From: Thermoplasmata archaeon
GTDB lineage: Archaea > Thermoplasmatota > Thermoplasmata > Lutacidiplasmatales > UBA184
NCBI GenBank assembly: GCA_021844945.1
Contig: JAKBSJ010000001.1
Span: 124,001 to 188,000, forward strand
Reading direction: 5' to 3'
Length of the DNA: 64,000 bases
The position numbers were made by a program, and so were the translations under genes. Position 1 is the first letter of the stretch. Every line of letters starts with the position of its first letter. Shown here piece by piece: positions 7,786-15,807 of this stretch. Under the pieces are notes generated by a model that was given only the letters and a program-made list of their open reading frames with translations, was not told where the DNA came from and searched no databases.

Positions 7786-8184
7786 CTAGCGCCGGAGGAG
7801 TCCCCGCCCCTCGCGATCCGCCCGCTCTCGGGCGCGGCGACGATCGGCCACGTCGCGCGCGTGGGACCGCATCTGTTTCCAAGAGTCCCCGTGGAGCCGG
7901 GCGAACTCGGCCAACCCGAACTGCAGGGCGACCGCGAGGGCTTCCTTTGCGTTCCGGGCATACCCGAGCTCGACCAGTTCCGCGAGTTCTTCGGACAGAG
8001 TCGCAGGAAGCTCGGCGGCACCTACGCCGGTCTTCGCTCCTTCGTTCACGAGCGCGCGGACCGCATCCGATGTGGTCGCGAGGCCGCGCACCCGCCGAAA
8101 CTCTTCGAGCCGTCCGTTCTCCTCGAGCGTGAGGCGCACACCCAAGAATCGGGACGTACTGCCAGTCCGTTCGGCGTCTCGCAC
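7786..8184 (-). CDS. Ribbon-helix-helix-like small protein
   Basis: A 132-residue basic protein. After the start, GVRLTLEENGRLEEFRRVRG then TTSDAVRALVNEG resembles the beta-strand and helices of a CopG/RHH DNA-binding domain. The second half has a helical segment (ELAELVELGYARNAKEALAVAL) repeating a similar pattern and a very basic tail. Start chosen at GTG 8184 because a TATA-like CTAAATAG is centred 26 bp upstream; the frame itself stays open to 8262. A regulator role is inference from the fold. Confidence 0.6.
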   Translation of the reverse strand: MRDAERTGSTSRFLGVRLTLEENGRLEEFRRVRGLATTSDAVRALVNEGAKTGVGAAELPATLSEELAELVELGYARNAKEALAVALQFGLAEFARLHGDSWKQMRSHARDVADRRRARERADREGRGLLRR

Positions 8185-8206
8185 GCGTAAAACGTAGAGA
8201 AAACAT

Positions 8207-8214
8207 CTATTTAG
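8207..8214 (-). promoter_or_regulatory. TATA-like box for the RHH-like gene
   Basis: CTAAATAG on the minus strand, centred 26 bp before GTG 8184, inside a local AT-rich island (8190-8220). Predicts a leaderless transcript. Confidence 0.6.
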
Positions 8215-8328
8215 ACATTCGTTAAGCGCAACCACGCGCCGGAACGTCCGCGGTCCGCGCATTCACCCGCTCCGCGTTTTGCGCCCGTCCGCGCCATCCC
8301 ATCAGAGCGCGGGACGAGCCGGAGCAAC

Positions 8329-8336
8329 GTTTATCC
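8329..8336 (+). promoter_or_regulatory. TATA-like box of aif5a
   Basis: GTTTATCC lies 38 bp before the ATG at 8371, giving a predicted leader of about 10 nt. Only candidate in this GC-rich gap. Confidence 0.5.
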
Positions 8337-8370
8337 TCCGAGGAAGTTCCCCGCGGCGAGGCCGCATTCG

Positions 8371-8757
8371 ATGGCGTGGACGCAGGCGGAGGTTCGCGAG
8401 CTCAAGGAGGGCCGCTACATGATCATCGACGAAGAGCCCTGCCGTATCCTGAGCATTCAGACCTCAAAGCCGGGGAAGCACGGCGAAGCCAAGGCGCGCA
8501 TCGACGCGGTCGGGATCTTCGACGGGTCGAAGCGTAGCGTCGTTTTCCCGGTGAAGCACAAGGTACAGGTCCCGATGATCGGCAAGCGCACCGCCCAGAT
8601 CATTTCGTTCACCGACTCCGAGATCCAGCTGATGGACCTCGAGACATACGAGACGTTCAGTATGCCGATGCAGGACGAGCTGAGGGGGACCCTTACCGCG
8701 GGCGGGGAGGTCCAATACCTCGACGCCATGGGCCGCCGGCTGATCACGCGGGCGTAG
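8371..8757 (+). CDS. eif5a: Translation factor aIF5A
   Basis: A 128-residue factor that helps ribosomes through difficult peptide bonds. The N-terminal SH3-like barrel holds the hypusination loop TSKPGKHGEAKARID, where the Lys of PGKHG is converted to (deoxy)hypusine. The C-terminal OB domain runs from about residue 70. The deoxyhypusine synthase gene is not in this window. Monocistronic with its own TATA-like element. Length is typical. Confidence 0.95.
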   Translation: MAWTQAEVRELKEGRYMIIDEEPCRILSIQTSKPGKHGEAKARIDAVGIFDGSKRSVVFPVKHKVQVPMIGKRTAQIISFTDSEIQLMDLETYETFSMPMQDELRGTLTAGGEVQYLDAMGRRLITRA

Positions 8758-8777
8758 CGTATCGCCCGGGGCGCGGT

Positions 8778-9233
8778 TCAACTTACGGCCGTACCGACCC
8801 CCGCCGGGTTCGGGAGGAATCCCGGGGGCCCGCGGGGAGGTCCGAGAGGTAGGCGGTCGTACTCGACCGTGTGCTTGATCCCGCGTCGGCGCAGCATCTG
8901 CGAGGCCCGCTCCGTCATCTGGACGACCTCCTGGCATCGGATCGCCTTCGTGAAGTAAAACTCCGCCCGAGTGGGATCCGCGATTGGGAAGACGAGGCGC
9001 ATGCCGAACGCGTCCGGTCGGTTATAGCCGGCGGGCTTACGGTTGGCCCTCAGGTCGCGGAGGTTCTCCTCGAGCAGTACCTCTGGGAGGATCGATTCGC
9101 CTTCCTTGACGAAGGGCCGGTTCGCGTCCACGACCCGTTTGTAGATATCCGGATAGACTCGGACGAGGTCCTTGTAATGTCGTCGAGAGTCGAGCAGGAT
9201 GTGGCCGCTTCGGGCCTTGACCGGCGGTGTCAT
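8778..9233 (-). CDS. Protein of unknown function
   Basis: A 151-residue gene convergent with aif5a. The coding signal looks real: a mixed charged/hydrophobic sequence (HILLDSRRHYKDLVRVYPDI, GYNRPDAFGMRLVFPIAD, AEFYFTKAIRCQEVVQMTE) to about residue 130, then a low-complexity Gly/Pro tail. No domain is recognised, and no signal peptide or membrane helix is visible. Minus-strand TCTAAGC near 9258-9267 is a plausible TATA element about 30 bp before the ATG at 9233. Confidence 0.6.
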   Translation of the reverse strand: MTPPVKARSGHILLDSRRHYKDLVRVYPDIYKRVVDANRPFVKEGESILPEVLLEENLRDLRANRKPAGYNRPDAFGMRLVFPIADPTRAEFYFTKAIRCQEVVQMTERASQMLRRRGIKHTVEYDRLPLGPPRGPPGFLPNPAGVGTAVS

Positions 9234-9362
9234 CGCACACCGTCGAGCGGGGGGACAGCTTAGACGGTTTCGCCCCTGCGGGTAAGCCGGTAGTCGCCGC
9301 CCGGGACGGAAACCCAGGCAACGAAACCCTCAAACGGCAGGGCCCTTACCGCCCCCTCGAGC

Positions 9363-9463
9363 GCTCCCGTAGTCTAGTGGTCAAGGATAGAGGCCTCTCG
9401 AGCCTCTGACGCGGGTTCAAATCCGTGATGCGACGCTTCACGGGGAAACTCCCGCCGGGAGCA
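9363..9463 (+). tRNA. tRNA-Glu(CTC) with a 28-nt intron in the T arm
   Basis: Acceptor GCTCCCG (9363-9369) pairs perfectly with CGGGAGC (9456-9462), then discriminator A at 9463. The D arm GTCTAGTGGTCAAGGAT is of the glutamate type. The anticodon stem GAGGC/GCCTC encloses the loop CTCTCGA, giving anticodon CTC. The 5' T stem and loop are GCGGG-TTCAAAT (9411-9422); the matching 3' stem CCCGC occurs only at 9451-9455. The intervening 28 bases (9423-9450, or shifted by one or two because of repeated C) contain a hairpin, CCGTGA...TCACGG, with a 9-base loop. Removing them restores a perfect five-pair T stem. This is a non-canonical intron position; the common archaeal site is 37/38. The splicing endonuclease gene endA lies 11 kb away. 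Confidence 0.88.
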
Positions 9464-9602
9464 CTCCCTTCCTGCGCTTCGATCCGTCGGGGAACGAGCG
9501 TCGGCTTGGAGAGCACGGGAGCCCGCTCGCATGCCCGACCTTCCTTCTCGTGTCCAACGACCCGATGCCCGGGCTTCGAGGAGGTGCAGGTCTATCGGGG
9601 GG

Positions 9603-9610
9603 TATTTAAA
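9603..9610 (+). promoter_or_regulatory. TATA box upstream of the CBS-domain gene
   Basis: TATTTAAA, the strongest AT element in the gap after the tRNA. The first credible ATG is 88 bp downstream at 9698, so a leader of about 60 nt is implied. Confidence 0.55.
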
Positions 9611-9697
9611 GCACATTGCCGTACCGGTGCGGGACGTCCCCGCCTTTCGTCAACGGGGGGCACCACCAAGGCGCACGTTGAAGCGATTCCTTCGTTC

Positions 9698-10507
9698 ATG
9701 ATACGCAACGACCGCCCAATCCGTGAGATTTGGCCGCAAGATTCGTCGGAGTTGCTGCCGGAGATACGGGACGATATGTCTCCCGTAGTTGGGGGGATCC
9801 TTCTCCGAGACCGAACCGTCGATGCGTTGTCCATCAAGGACGGTACGGCGCGCGGTCTTACCGGTGGGTACGACGTGCTCGCGAAGGTCGTAGAGACCTC
9901 GGATCTCCACCGGTTCCTCCTCGGCCGGATCGCAAACATTCAGCGCATCGCCCGCGCGATCCCCGAGGATGCCCTCGTAGGGGCCCTGCTCGACCGATAC
10001 GAGTCGACCGCGTTCGGGCATGCCCTCGTGGCGTTTCGTCCGAACCCCAGGGTCGTATCCCTTATCGACATGCTGCAGCTGTATCGGCACGGCAAGCTCG
10101 ACTCGGGCCTTCGATTGCAGGACGTGGCGACGCGGCCCCTTTCCGCCGTTCCGCGGTCGATGCCTCTCGAGCAAGCCGCGAGGATCATGGTGGAGAAACG
10201 GGTCCGCCGACTCCAGGTCGACGGCGAGCCCCGGTCCGTCATTACCGATCGGTCCTTGATCCGAGTACTCTTCAGCCCGGAGATGCTGGAATGGGCGGGC
10301 GAGCATCCGGGACAGCTGCCTCCCCTGACGATCGGAATGCTCGAACCCCGACCGGTCCTCGAGCTCGATGCGGACATGCGCATACCAGCAGCCGCGGCGC
10401 AGTTCGACCCCGATGCCGCCGAGGCGATCTTCTGCTCGGCGGGGATCGTAACACCTTGGGATCTCGTGATGAAGCCGTTCGCGAGGGGCGATCTCACTTT
10501 GATCTGA
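9698..10507 (+). CDS. CBS-domain protein
   Basis: A 269-residue protein containing CBS-like repeats: LQDVATRPLSAVPRSMPLEQA with ARIMVEKRVRRLQV and SVITDRSLIRVLF in the middle, followed by a weaker unit near the end (LDADMRIPAAAAQF, then AGIVTPWDLV). CBS pairs usually bind adenine nucleotides or S-adenosylmethionine and regulate a partner. The N-terminal 120 residues match nothing recognised. Start placed at ATG 9698; the frame is open back to 9425, but that part would overlap the tRNA. No operon partner. Confidence 0.7.
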   Translation: MIRNDRPIREIWPQDSSELLPEIRDDMSPVVGGILLRDRTVDALSIKDGTARGLTGGYDVLAKVVETSDLHRFLLGRIANIQRIARAIPEDALVGALLDRYESTAFGHALVAFRPNPRVVSLIDMLQLYRHGKLDSGLRLQDVATRPLSAVPRSMPLEQAARIMVEKRVRRLQVDGEPRSVITDRSLIRVLFSPEMLEWAGEHPGQLPPLTIGMLEPRPVLELDADMRIPAAAAQFDPDAAEAIFCSAGIVTPWDLVMKPFARGDLTLI

Positions 10508-10641
10508 CCTCGTCGAACCGCGCGTGTAGAGCTCGGCCGCTCGGGGGAGACCTCCGTAACAACATTCTCGAGGGCGCGAAGATCGCCCGAGGAGGTTCTA
10601 TCTGCTGCGGCCGGTAGCTCCCGGCATCGACCGCGGATGCC

Positions 10642-11466
10642 ATGGGGATCGAGTACTTGGTGGTCGTCTCCGAGGCCGACCCGGTCGCGGTCCGCGTGGC
10701 CGAACGGTGGGGAACCCCGCCCTCGCTGGGGGATCACGTGGATGGGGTACCCATCCGTACTCTGTCCCCGCGGGCGGGCCTACTGCGTCGAACCGTAGTG
10801 CACGTTCGTGATGATCGCTTGGACGCGCGTCTACCCGAAAGCATGAGGTTGCGAAGGATCCCCCTGGTCTTTCCATCGATCCACCGCAGCGAGCGGGGCA
10901 TCGAATCGCTCACCGTGCATCCGCTCGGCAATCCCGACGCTTCTGCCGATGTTGGAGGTCGGCCGGGTGTGCTCGTCCCGACCGATCCCCGCCGGATGGT
11001 GGACGCGCTGCGCCGTCTCCAGGACGTTAGCTTGTCTCTGGGCGTTCCCGCGAGCTACGAGGCGACCCACCACGGTCCCGAGCTCGGGCACCCGGCCTTC
11101 TTCGTCGAGATCGGCTACGGCGAGCGTCCGGAGCCCCCCGAGCCTTCGGTCCGCGCTCTGGCAAAGATCCTTCCCGAGTTGGCCGAGGACCCGAGCGATC
11201 ACGTGGCACTCGGGGTAGGGGGCGGGCATTATGCGCCCCACTTCTCGGACCTCGTGCGGCGCCGGCATTGGGCGTTCGGCCACATCCTGAGCCGGCACGC
11301 GTTGGAGAGGCTCGCCCCCGGGATCCCGGCGAGCGCCTATGCGCTGACGCCCGGTGCGGAAGGAATCCTCTTCGCACGCGCCCAGGACCGCGAGCTGCCC
11401 GGCTGGAAAGGCGCGGGTCCACAGCTTCGCGAAGGCTTGGCTCCGGTGCGCGGACCGACCCGCTAG
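10642..11466 (+). CDS. dtdA: D-aminoacyl-tRNA deacylase, archaeal type
   Basis: A 274-residue zinc-dependent enzyme that removes D-amino acids mischarged onto tRNA; this is the archaeal/plant DtdA (GEK1) family, unrelated to bacterial Dtd. Recognisable blocks: IEYLVVVSEADPVA at the start, YEATHHGPELGHPAFFVEIG in the middle (conserved THHGP), and ALGVGGGHYAPHF with the second histidine cluster, then FGHILSRHAL. Its TAG stop shares four bases with the stop of the convergent M16 gene. Confidence 0.92.
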   Translation: MGIEYLVVVSEADPVAVRVAERWGTPPSLGDHVDGVPIRTLSPRAGLLRRTVVHVRDDRLDARLPESMRLRRIPLVFPSIHRSERGIESLTVHPLGNPDASADVGGRPGVLVPTDPRRMVDALRRLQDVSLSLGVPASYEATHHGPELGHPAFFVEIGYGERPEPPEPSVRALAKILPELAEDPSDHVALGVGGGHYAPHFSDLVRRRHWAFGHILSRHALERLAPGIPASAYALTPGAEGILFARAQDRELPGWKGAGPQLREGLAPVRGPTR

Positions 11467-12725
11467 ATCGCTCCAACCACGATCGTCCGCGACCGTTCGA
11501 GATCCAGTCCTCGCTGCGCCGCCGCACGGACTTCGTCCGGACGCACGCGCCTCAACACGGACGGCCAGGTCTTCCAGAAGTCCGGTGGGAGGCGGTGGTA
11601 GGCCAGGTCGACCGCGAGATCGTGCGCCTCGAGCGTGGTCTCGAGAGAGAGAGGGATCTCTCCGATCGCGCTCTCCCGGATGAGATCGAGCTCCGGGCAC
11701 GACGGAGCGTGCTCCGCAAGACGCGCGACCTCGGCGCGGAGCGCGTCCCGCGTCCGCTCCCAGTTCTTCGGTGCGCTCCCCGCGTCGACCGTCCAGTAGC
11801 CTCCTCCGACCATGCTCTCGAGATCCCCGGACGCATGGTAGGCGAGGCCGTGCTTCTCACGAACGTTCTGGAACAGCCGATTCAGGACCGGTCGGCCTCC
11901 AAGGATCTCGTGGGCGAGCTCGAGCGCCGGATACTCGGGGTCGGAACGAGGAAGGGAGGGCCCACCGATCTTCACTTGGACATCGGTGAGACCGGAGATT
12001 CGAACCCGGACCTCGGGGCCGTGGGCACGGGGGGGAGGGACGGGAACGGGATTGAGGCGCGCGCGGCGATCGAGGTCCCGGAAGGCGCGTGCGATGGCCC
12101 GTCGGGCCCGATCCGAAGGCACATTGGACGTCATGACGACCCAGGCTTCGCTTGCGACATAGTGACGGCGATGGAACCGTAGTATCCGCTCACGGTCCAG
12201 ACGTTCGAGCGAGCGCGGGGAGCCCGCCCCGGTCTCGCGATACGGGTGCCCTCGGGGGAAGATCGCATGGAAGAGCTCGAGTTCGGCGCGCTGATCGGGC
12301 TGCGTGCGCTCCCTCAACTGGCGCTCGGCCATTTCTCTACGTACTTTGACGATATCCTCCGGATCGAAGCGAGGCTCTAGGACCACGCGAGCCAGCGTCT
12401 CGAGCAGCCCTTCCCAGGCATCCGCCGGCCCCCAGACCGTGACCTCCGAGCTTTCCGGCCCGAAGTGGGTGGTGATTGCCGCTCCCAGCCGGTCGAGACG
12501 GCGTGCGAGCTCTACCCGCCGCCATGGTCCGGCGGCAGCGCGGGCGCTCTCGAGGGTGAACCGTGCTGCTCCTTCCAGGCCCGGGGGATCCCGACCGGAG
12601 CCCGCGGACGCGAGGAAAGTGATCGCGACGCTGGCGGAGAGCGCCGGCGCAGGCTGGAGTGCGACCCGCAACCCGTCGATGGTCTCCGGGACCTCCACGG
12701 CCAGGGGATCGCGTGGCGTGCTCAC
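11463..12725 (-). CDS. M16 peptidase-like subunit without catalytic motif
   Basis: A 420-residue protein with the M16 half-barrel fold signature (FLASAGSGRDPPGLEGAARF near the start; the RLFQNVREKHGLAYHASGDL segment typical of the C-terminal half). It lacks HxxEH at the place where the partner has it. Start at GTG 12725, which overlaps the stop of the upstream catalytic gene (GTGA). Paired active and inactive M16 proteins form heterodimers in many bacteria, and this is the likely arrangement. The stop overlaps dtdA tail-to-tail. Confidence 0.83.
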   Translation of the reverse strand: MSTPRDPLAVEVPETIDGLRVALQPAPALSASVAITFLASAGSGRDPPGLEGAARFTLESARAAAGPWRRVELARRLDRLGAAITTHFGPESSEVTVWGPADAWEGLLETLARVVLEPRFDPEDIVKVRREMAERQLRERTQPDQRAELELFHAIFPRGHPYRETGAGSPRSLERLDRERILRFHRRHYVASEAWVVMTSNVPSDRARRAIARAFRDLDRRARLNPVPVPPPRAHGPEVRVRISGLTDVQVKIGGPSLPRSDPEYPALELAHEILGGRPVLNRLFQNVREKHGLAYHASGDLESMVGGGYWTVDAGSAPKNWERTRDALRAEVARLAEHAPSCPELDLIRESAIGEIPLSLETTLEAHDLAVDLAYHRLPPDFWKTWPSVLRRVRPDEVRAAAQRGLDLERSRTIVVGAI

Positions 12726-14044
12726 AGGTCCCCCGAGGAGGTAGGCTCGTAGGTGACGACGACCCGGGATGCAGAATCGAAGAGGGCTCGCGCCGCCTCC
12801 CGCACCTCGTTCGCGCGGACCTTGAGGATACGGTCGTAAAGCTCCCGCTCGAATGTCGGCGACCGCATCGAGGCAAACCATCCCACCCGAAACGCGGTTC
12901 GGCTGGCTCCTTCGTAGGCAAGGGCCGCTCCGCGCGCGATTCGGAGTCGCGCTTCCCGCATCTCCTCCCGGGTGGGGACGGTGCGCTTCAGCTCCTCCAT
13001 CGCCGTATCGACCGCTCCTTCCACGCGATCCAACCGGACTCCGGGCGCGGTCAGGACCGTGGTGGTGAACAGGGAAGGATGCATCCGTGGGTGGAACTCG
13101 GAGATCGCCCGCACCGCGAGCCCGGCATCGACCAGGCTCCGGTACAGCCGGGAGCTCGGGTGCTCCTTCGCCCGCCCCCCGCCGTCGCCGGTCCCGAAGA
13201 GCCAGGCATCCCCACCCAAGATCGCATCGAGCAGGAGGGCCGAAGGGGTTCGTGCATCGAACACGGACGGCGCTCGGTATCCTATCTCGAGGAGCGGAGT
13301 GGTGCCGGGACCCGTCAACGCGGCCCGCCTCTCTCCACGGGCCGTCGGCTCCTCGATCCGTACGCGCGGGTCCTCCCCGGTGGACGGAAGCGGGCCGAAA
13401 CGGCGGACGATTTCGCGCCGCGTCGTGCGAGGCTCGAAGCCTCCCGCGACGATGAGCACGGCATTGCGCGGACCGTAGAAACGCCGATAGTACTCTCGTA
13501 ACTGGGACCCGGTCATCGATTCGATGTCCCACCGGTAACCCAGTGGGTCCCAGCGGTACGGATGGTGTCGGAACGCGAGCGCCTGCAACTCCTCCTCGAC
13601 CCGGAACTCCGGCCAGTTCTCGTTCCCCTCGCGTTCGGAAAGAACGACCGAACGTTCGCGGTCGGTCTCGTGGTCGGTGATGGCCGCTCGAGTGAGCCGG
13701 TCGGATTCGATGTCCAGAGGGACCGCGAGAAACTCGCGCGGGACCGTGGAATAGTAGGCGGTCACATCGTAGCTGGTAAAGGCGTTCAGAGTCCCGCCCA
13801 CGGAGACGATCGCCCGGTCCATCTCCCCTTTCCGATATCGTGGCGACCCCGTGAAGAGCATGTGCTCGACCCAGTGCGAGGCGCCGGTGATTCCGGGGCG
13901 TTCGTTCTTCGAACCCACTCGGTACCAGACCCAGACGCTCGAAGTAGGGCTCGAAGGGATGGGCGCCAGCCAGACCTCGAGCCCGTTCGGTAGATGGAAG
14001 CCTTCGAGGGTTGGGCGACGGAACCTAGGCGGCTGGGACCTCAT
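12722..14044 (-). CDS. M16 zinc metallopeptidase, catalytic subunit
   Basis: A 440-residue pitrilysin/processing-peptidase-like protein. The inverted zinc motif HWVEH is followed by MLFTGSPRYRKGE, with a downstream acidic region (ERSVVLSEREGNE) supplying the third ligand. The N-terminal LPNGLEVWLAPIP and RVGSKNERPGITGASHWVEH blocks are typical. Start at ATG 14044; an upstream ATG at 14086 would fall on the TATA-like box. No signal peptide is visible, so a cytoplasmic peptide-degrading role is likely. Translationally coupled to the inactive subunit. Confidence 0.87.
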   Translation of the reverse strand: MRSQPPRFRRPTLEGFHLPNGLEVWLAPIPSSPTSSVWVWYRVGSKNERPGITGASHWVEHMLFTGSPRYRKGEMDRAIVSVGGTLNAFTSYDVTAYYSTVPREFLAVPLDIESDRLTRAAITDHETDRERSVVLSEREGNENWPEFRVEEELQALAFRHHPYRWDPLGYRWDIESMTGSQLREYYRRFYGPRNAVLIVAGGFEPRTTRREIVRRFGPLPSTGEDPRVRIEEPTARGERRAALTGPGTTPLLEIGYRAPSVFDARTPSALLLDAILGGDAWLFGTGDGGGRAKEHPSSRLYRSLVDAGLAVRAISEFHPRMHPSLFTTTVLTAPGVRLDRVEGAVDTAMEELKRTVPTREEMREARLRIARGAALAYEGASRTAFRVGWFASMRSPTFERELYDRILKVRANEVREAARALFDSASRVVVTYEPTSSGDL

Positions 14045-14082
14045 GGGATGACCTCCGAAGAACGACCCGGCCTGGGCCAGAA

Positions 14083-14090
14083 CCATTAAA
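14083..14090. promoter_or_regulatory. Shared divergent TATA-like element
   Basis: CCATTAAAGG straddles this site and is TA-like on both strands. It lies about 29 bp before the GTG of the prenyltransferase on the plus strand and about 42 bp before the M16 ATG on the minus strand. It is the only AT-rich spot in the 71-bp divergent gap. Confidence 0.5.
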
Positions 14091-14115
14091 GGCGCGCGGT
14101 CGCCCCTCCGAAGCC

Positions 14116-14964
14116 GTGCCGCCGATCCTGCGCCTCGTTCGGATCGGGAACGTCGGGGTCTCGTTCGCCGGGACGATCGTCGGCGGGCTCGCGGCGGCGG
14201 GGTCCGGCGTTCCGTACTCCTTTTCGCTTTGGTGGCCGATCGCCCTCGCGGCGCTCTCCACCGCGTGCGTGACCGCCGCGGGCAACGTGCTCAACGACGT
14301 CCTGGACGTGGCGACCGATCGGACCAATCACCCGGATCGACCCCTCGTACGCGGCGAGTTCACGATCGACGGGGCGCGTCGCCTCGCGGTCGCCCTATTC
14401 GTGGTCGGAGGGTTGCTCATCGTTCCGGTCGCGACGACGCATCCGCTCCTCGCGGCGATCTTCCTGGTCGCCGTGGGATCGCTCGTCGGCTACGAGCTGC
14501 GCTGGAAAGCGCAAGGGTTGGTGGGGAACGCACTCGTTGCGCTGCTGACGGGGCTTGTATTTCTGTACGGGGGAGCCGCGGCCGGAGCCCCGGTGATCGT
14601 CCTACCGTTCGTCGGGATGGCCTTCCTCGCGACGCTCGCCCGCGAGATCACCAAGGACATCGAGGATATGGCCGGGGACGTCGGACGCCGAACGTTACCG
14701 ATGGCTCGGGGTGTGCCGTTCGCGACCGCATCGGCCCGGGCATCGATCGGAGCCGCGATCGCCCTGAGCTTCGCGCCGTTGTTCTGGTACGTCGCCGTCG
14801 GCTCCGCCGTCGGGATTATGTACCTCGCCCTCGTCCTCGCCGCCGATGCGATCTTCGTCGTGTCCGTGGCCTACCTGCCATCGCGCCTCCACTGGGAGCA
14901 GACCGTGAGCAAAGGGGCCATGGCGGTCGCCCTCCTGGCTTTCTTGGCGGTGGCGTTCCGGTGA
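14116..14964 (+). CDS. ubiA: Digeranylgeranylglyceryl phosphate synthase (UbiA family)
   Basis: A 282-residue integral membrane prenyltransferase with about eight hydrophobic helices. The first Asp-rich motif is NVLNDVLDVATDRTNHPDRP, and the second REITKDIEDMAGDVGRRT. Both match the archaeal enzyme that adds the second geranylgeranyl chain to GGGP, rather than quinone UbiA. The start is GTG 14116, 29 bp after a TATA-like element. The GTGA overlap with GGGP synthase couples the enzyme that makes its substrate. Confidence 0.88.
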   Translation: MPPILRLVRIGNVGVSFAGTIVGGLAAAGSGVPYSFSLWWPIALAALSTACVTAAGNVLNDVLDVATDRTNHPDRPLVRGEFTIDGARRLAVALFVVGGLLIVPVATTHPLLAAIFLVAVGSLVGYELRWKAQGLVGNALVALLTGLVFLYGGAAAGAPVIVLPFVGMAFLATLAREITKDIEDMAGDVGRRTLPMARGVPFATASARASIGAAIALSFAPLFWYVAVGSAVGIMYLALVLAADAIFVVSVAYLPSRLHWEQTVSKGAMAVALLAFLAVAFR

Positions 14965-15728
14965 CCCGCGAGACCCGAATCGGGCCCGTGGAACAGGGCC
15001 TTCTCGATCAGTTGGAGCGCGGGCCCATCCATCTCACTCTCATCGATCCGGAGAAGTCGAGCCCCGAGGAGAGCGCCGCACTTGCTCGCGGAGCGGTCGC
15101 GCTCGGTTCGTCGGGCATCATGCTCGGCGGATCGACCGGTATTTCCCCCGAGCGGATGGACGCGACGGCGAGAGCGGTCCGCGGGGCCGTCCGGGCCCCG
15201 ACGATCATCTTCCCCGAGGGACCGGGATCGCTCTCGCCCGAGGCCCGCACGATCTTCTTCATGAGTCTCCTCAACTCGCGAAACCTCGACCTCGTCATCC
15301 GAACCCACGCGCGAACCGCCCTCGCGATCCGGAAATTGGGACTCGAGACCGTACCGATGGGATACATCGTCATCGCCCCGGGGATGCGCGTCGGGGAGGT
15401 GGGCCAGGTCGACGCGATCGATCGGGCCGACGTTGCCGGGGCCCAGGGCTACGCTCTCGCGGCCGAGATGCTCGGGATGCGGTGGGTCTACCTCGAGGCC
15501 GGGTCCGGTGCGCCGGCTCCCGTGCCGGCCGAGATGGTCCGCGCCGTGCGCTCGGTCCTTTCGGTCCCCCTGATCGTCGGCGGGGGCATCCGCTCCGGCC
15601 CGGAGGCCCGGCGGCTCTTGGACGCGGGAGCCGAGGTCCTCGTCACCGGGACGATCGCCGAAGCCGAAGGGATCGGCCCGCGGTTCCGCGCGATCCTCGC
15701 GGAGGTGAAGCGTACTCCTGGCCGCTAG
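14961..15728 (+). CDS. Geranylgeranylglyceryl phosphate synthase
   Basis: A 255-residue TIM-barrel enzyme that joins sn-glycerol-1-phosphate to geranylgeranyl diphosphate, the first ether bond of archaeal lipids. Key blocks: HLTLIDPEKS near residue 21, SSGIMLGGSTGI, IIFPEGPGSLSP, WVYLEAGSGAP, PLIVGGGIRSG and VLVTGTIAE (phosphate-binding loops). Start at GTG 14961 within the UbiA stop. The open frame continues upstream into UbiA but lacks any conserved sequence there. Confidence 0.93.
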   Translation: MTRETRIGPVEQGLLDQLERGPIHLTLIDPEKSSPEESAALARGAVALGSSGIMLGGSTGISPERMDATARAVRGAVRAPTIIFPEGPGSLSPEARTIFFMSLLNSRNLDLVIRTHARTALAIRKLGLETVPMGYIVIAPGMRVGEVGQVDAIDRADVAGAQGYALAAEMLGMRWVYLEAGSGAPAPVPAEMVRAVRSVLSVPLIVGGGIRSGPEARRLLDAGAEVLVTGTIAEAEGIGPRFRAILAEVKRTPGR

Positions 15729-15807
15729 CGATTTACTGCGCCCTTCCGGCGGAAACCATCGCCCGCCGAAGTCGAGCAACCTGCTCCTGCGCGCTCCGTC
15801 GCCCGCC

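Noticed and set aside
9411-9435. Reading the tRNA T arm without an intron (GCGGG-TTCAAAT-CCGTG)
   Set aside because: Only two of five T-stem pairs form, and the acceptor 3' strand would be missing; the perfect CGGGAGC match occurs 28 bases later.
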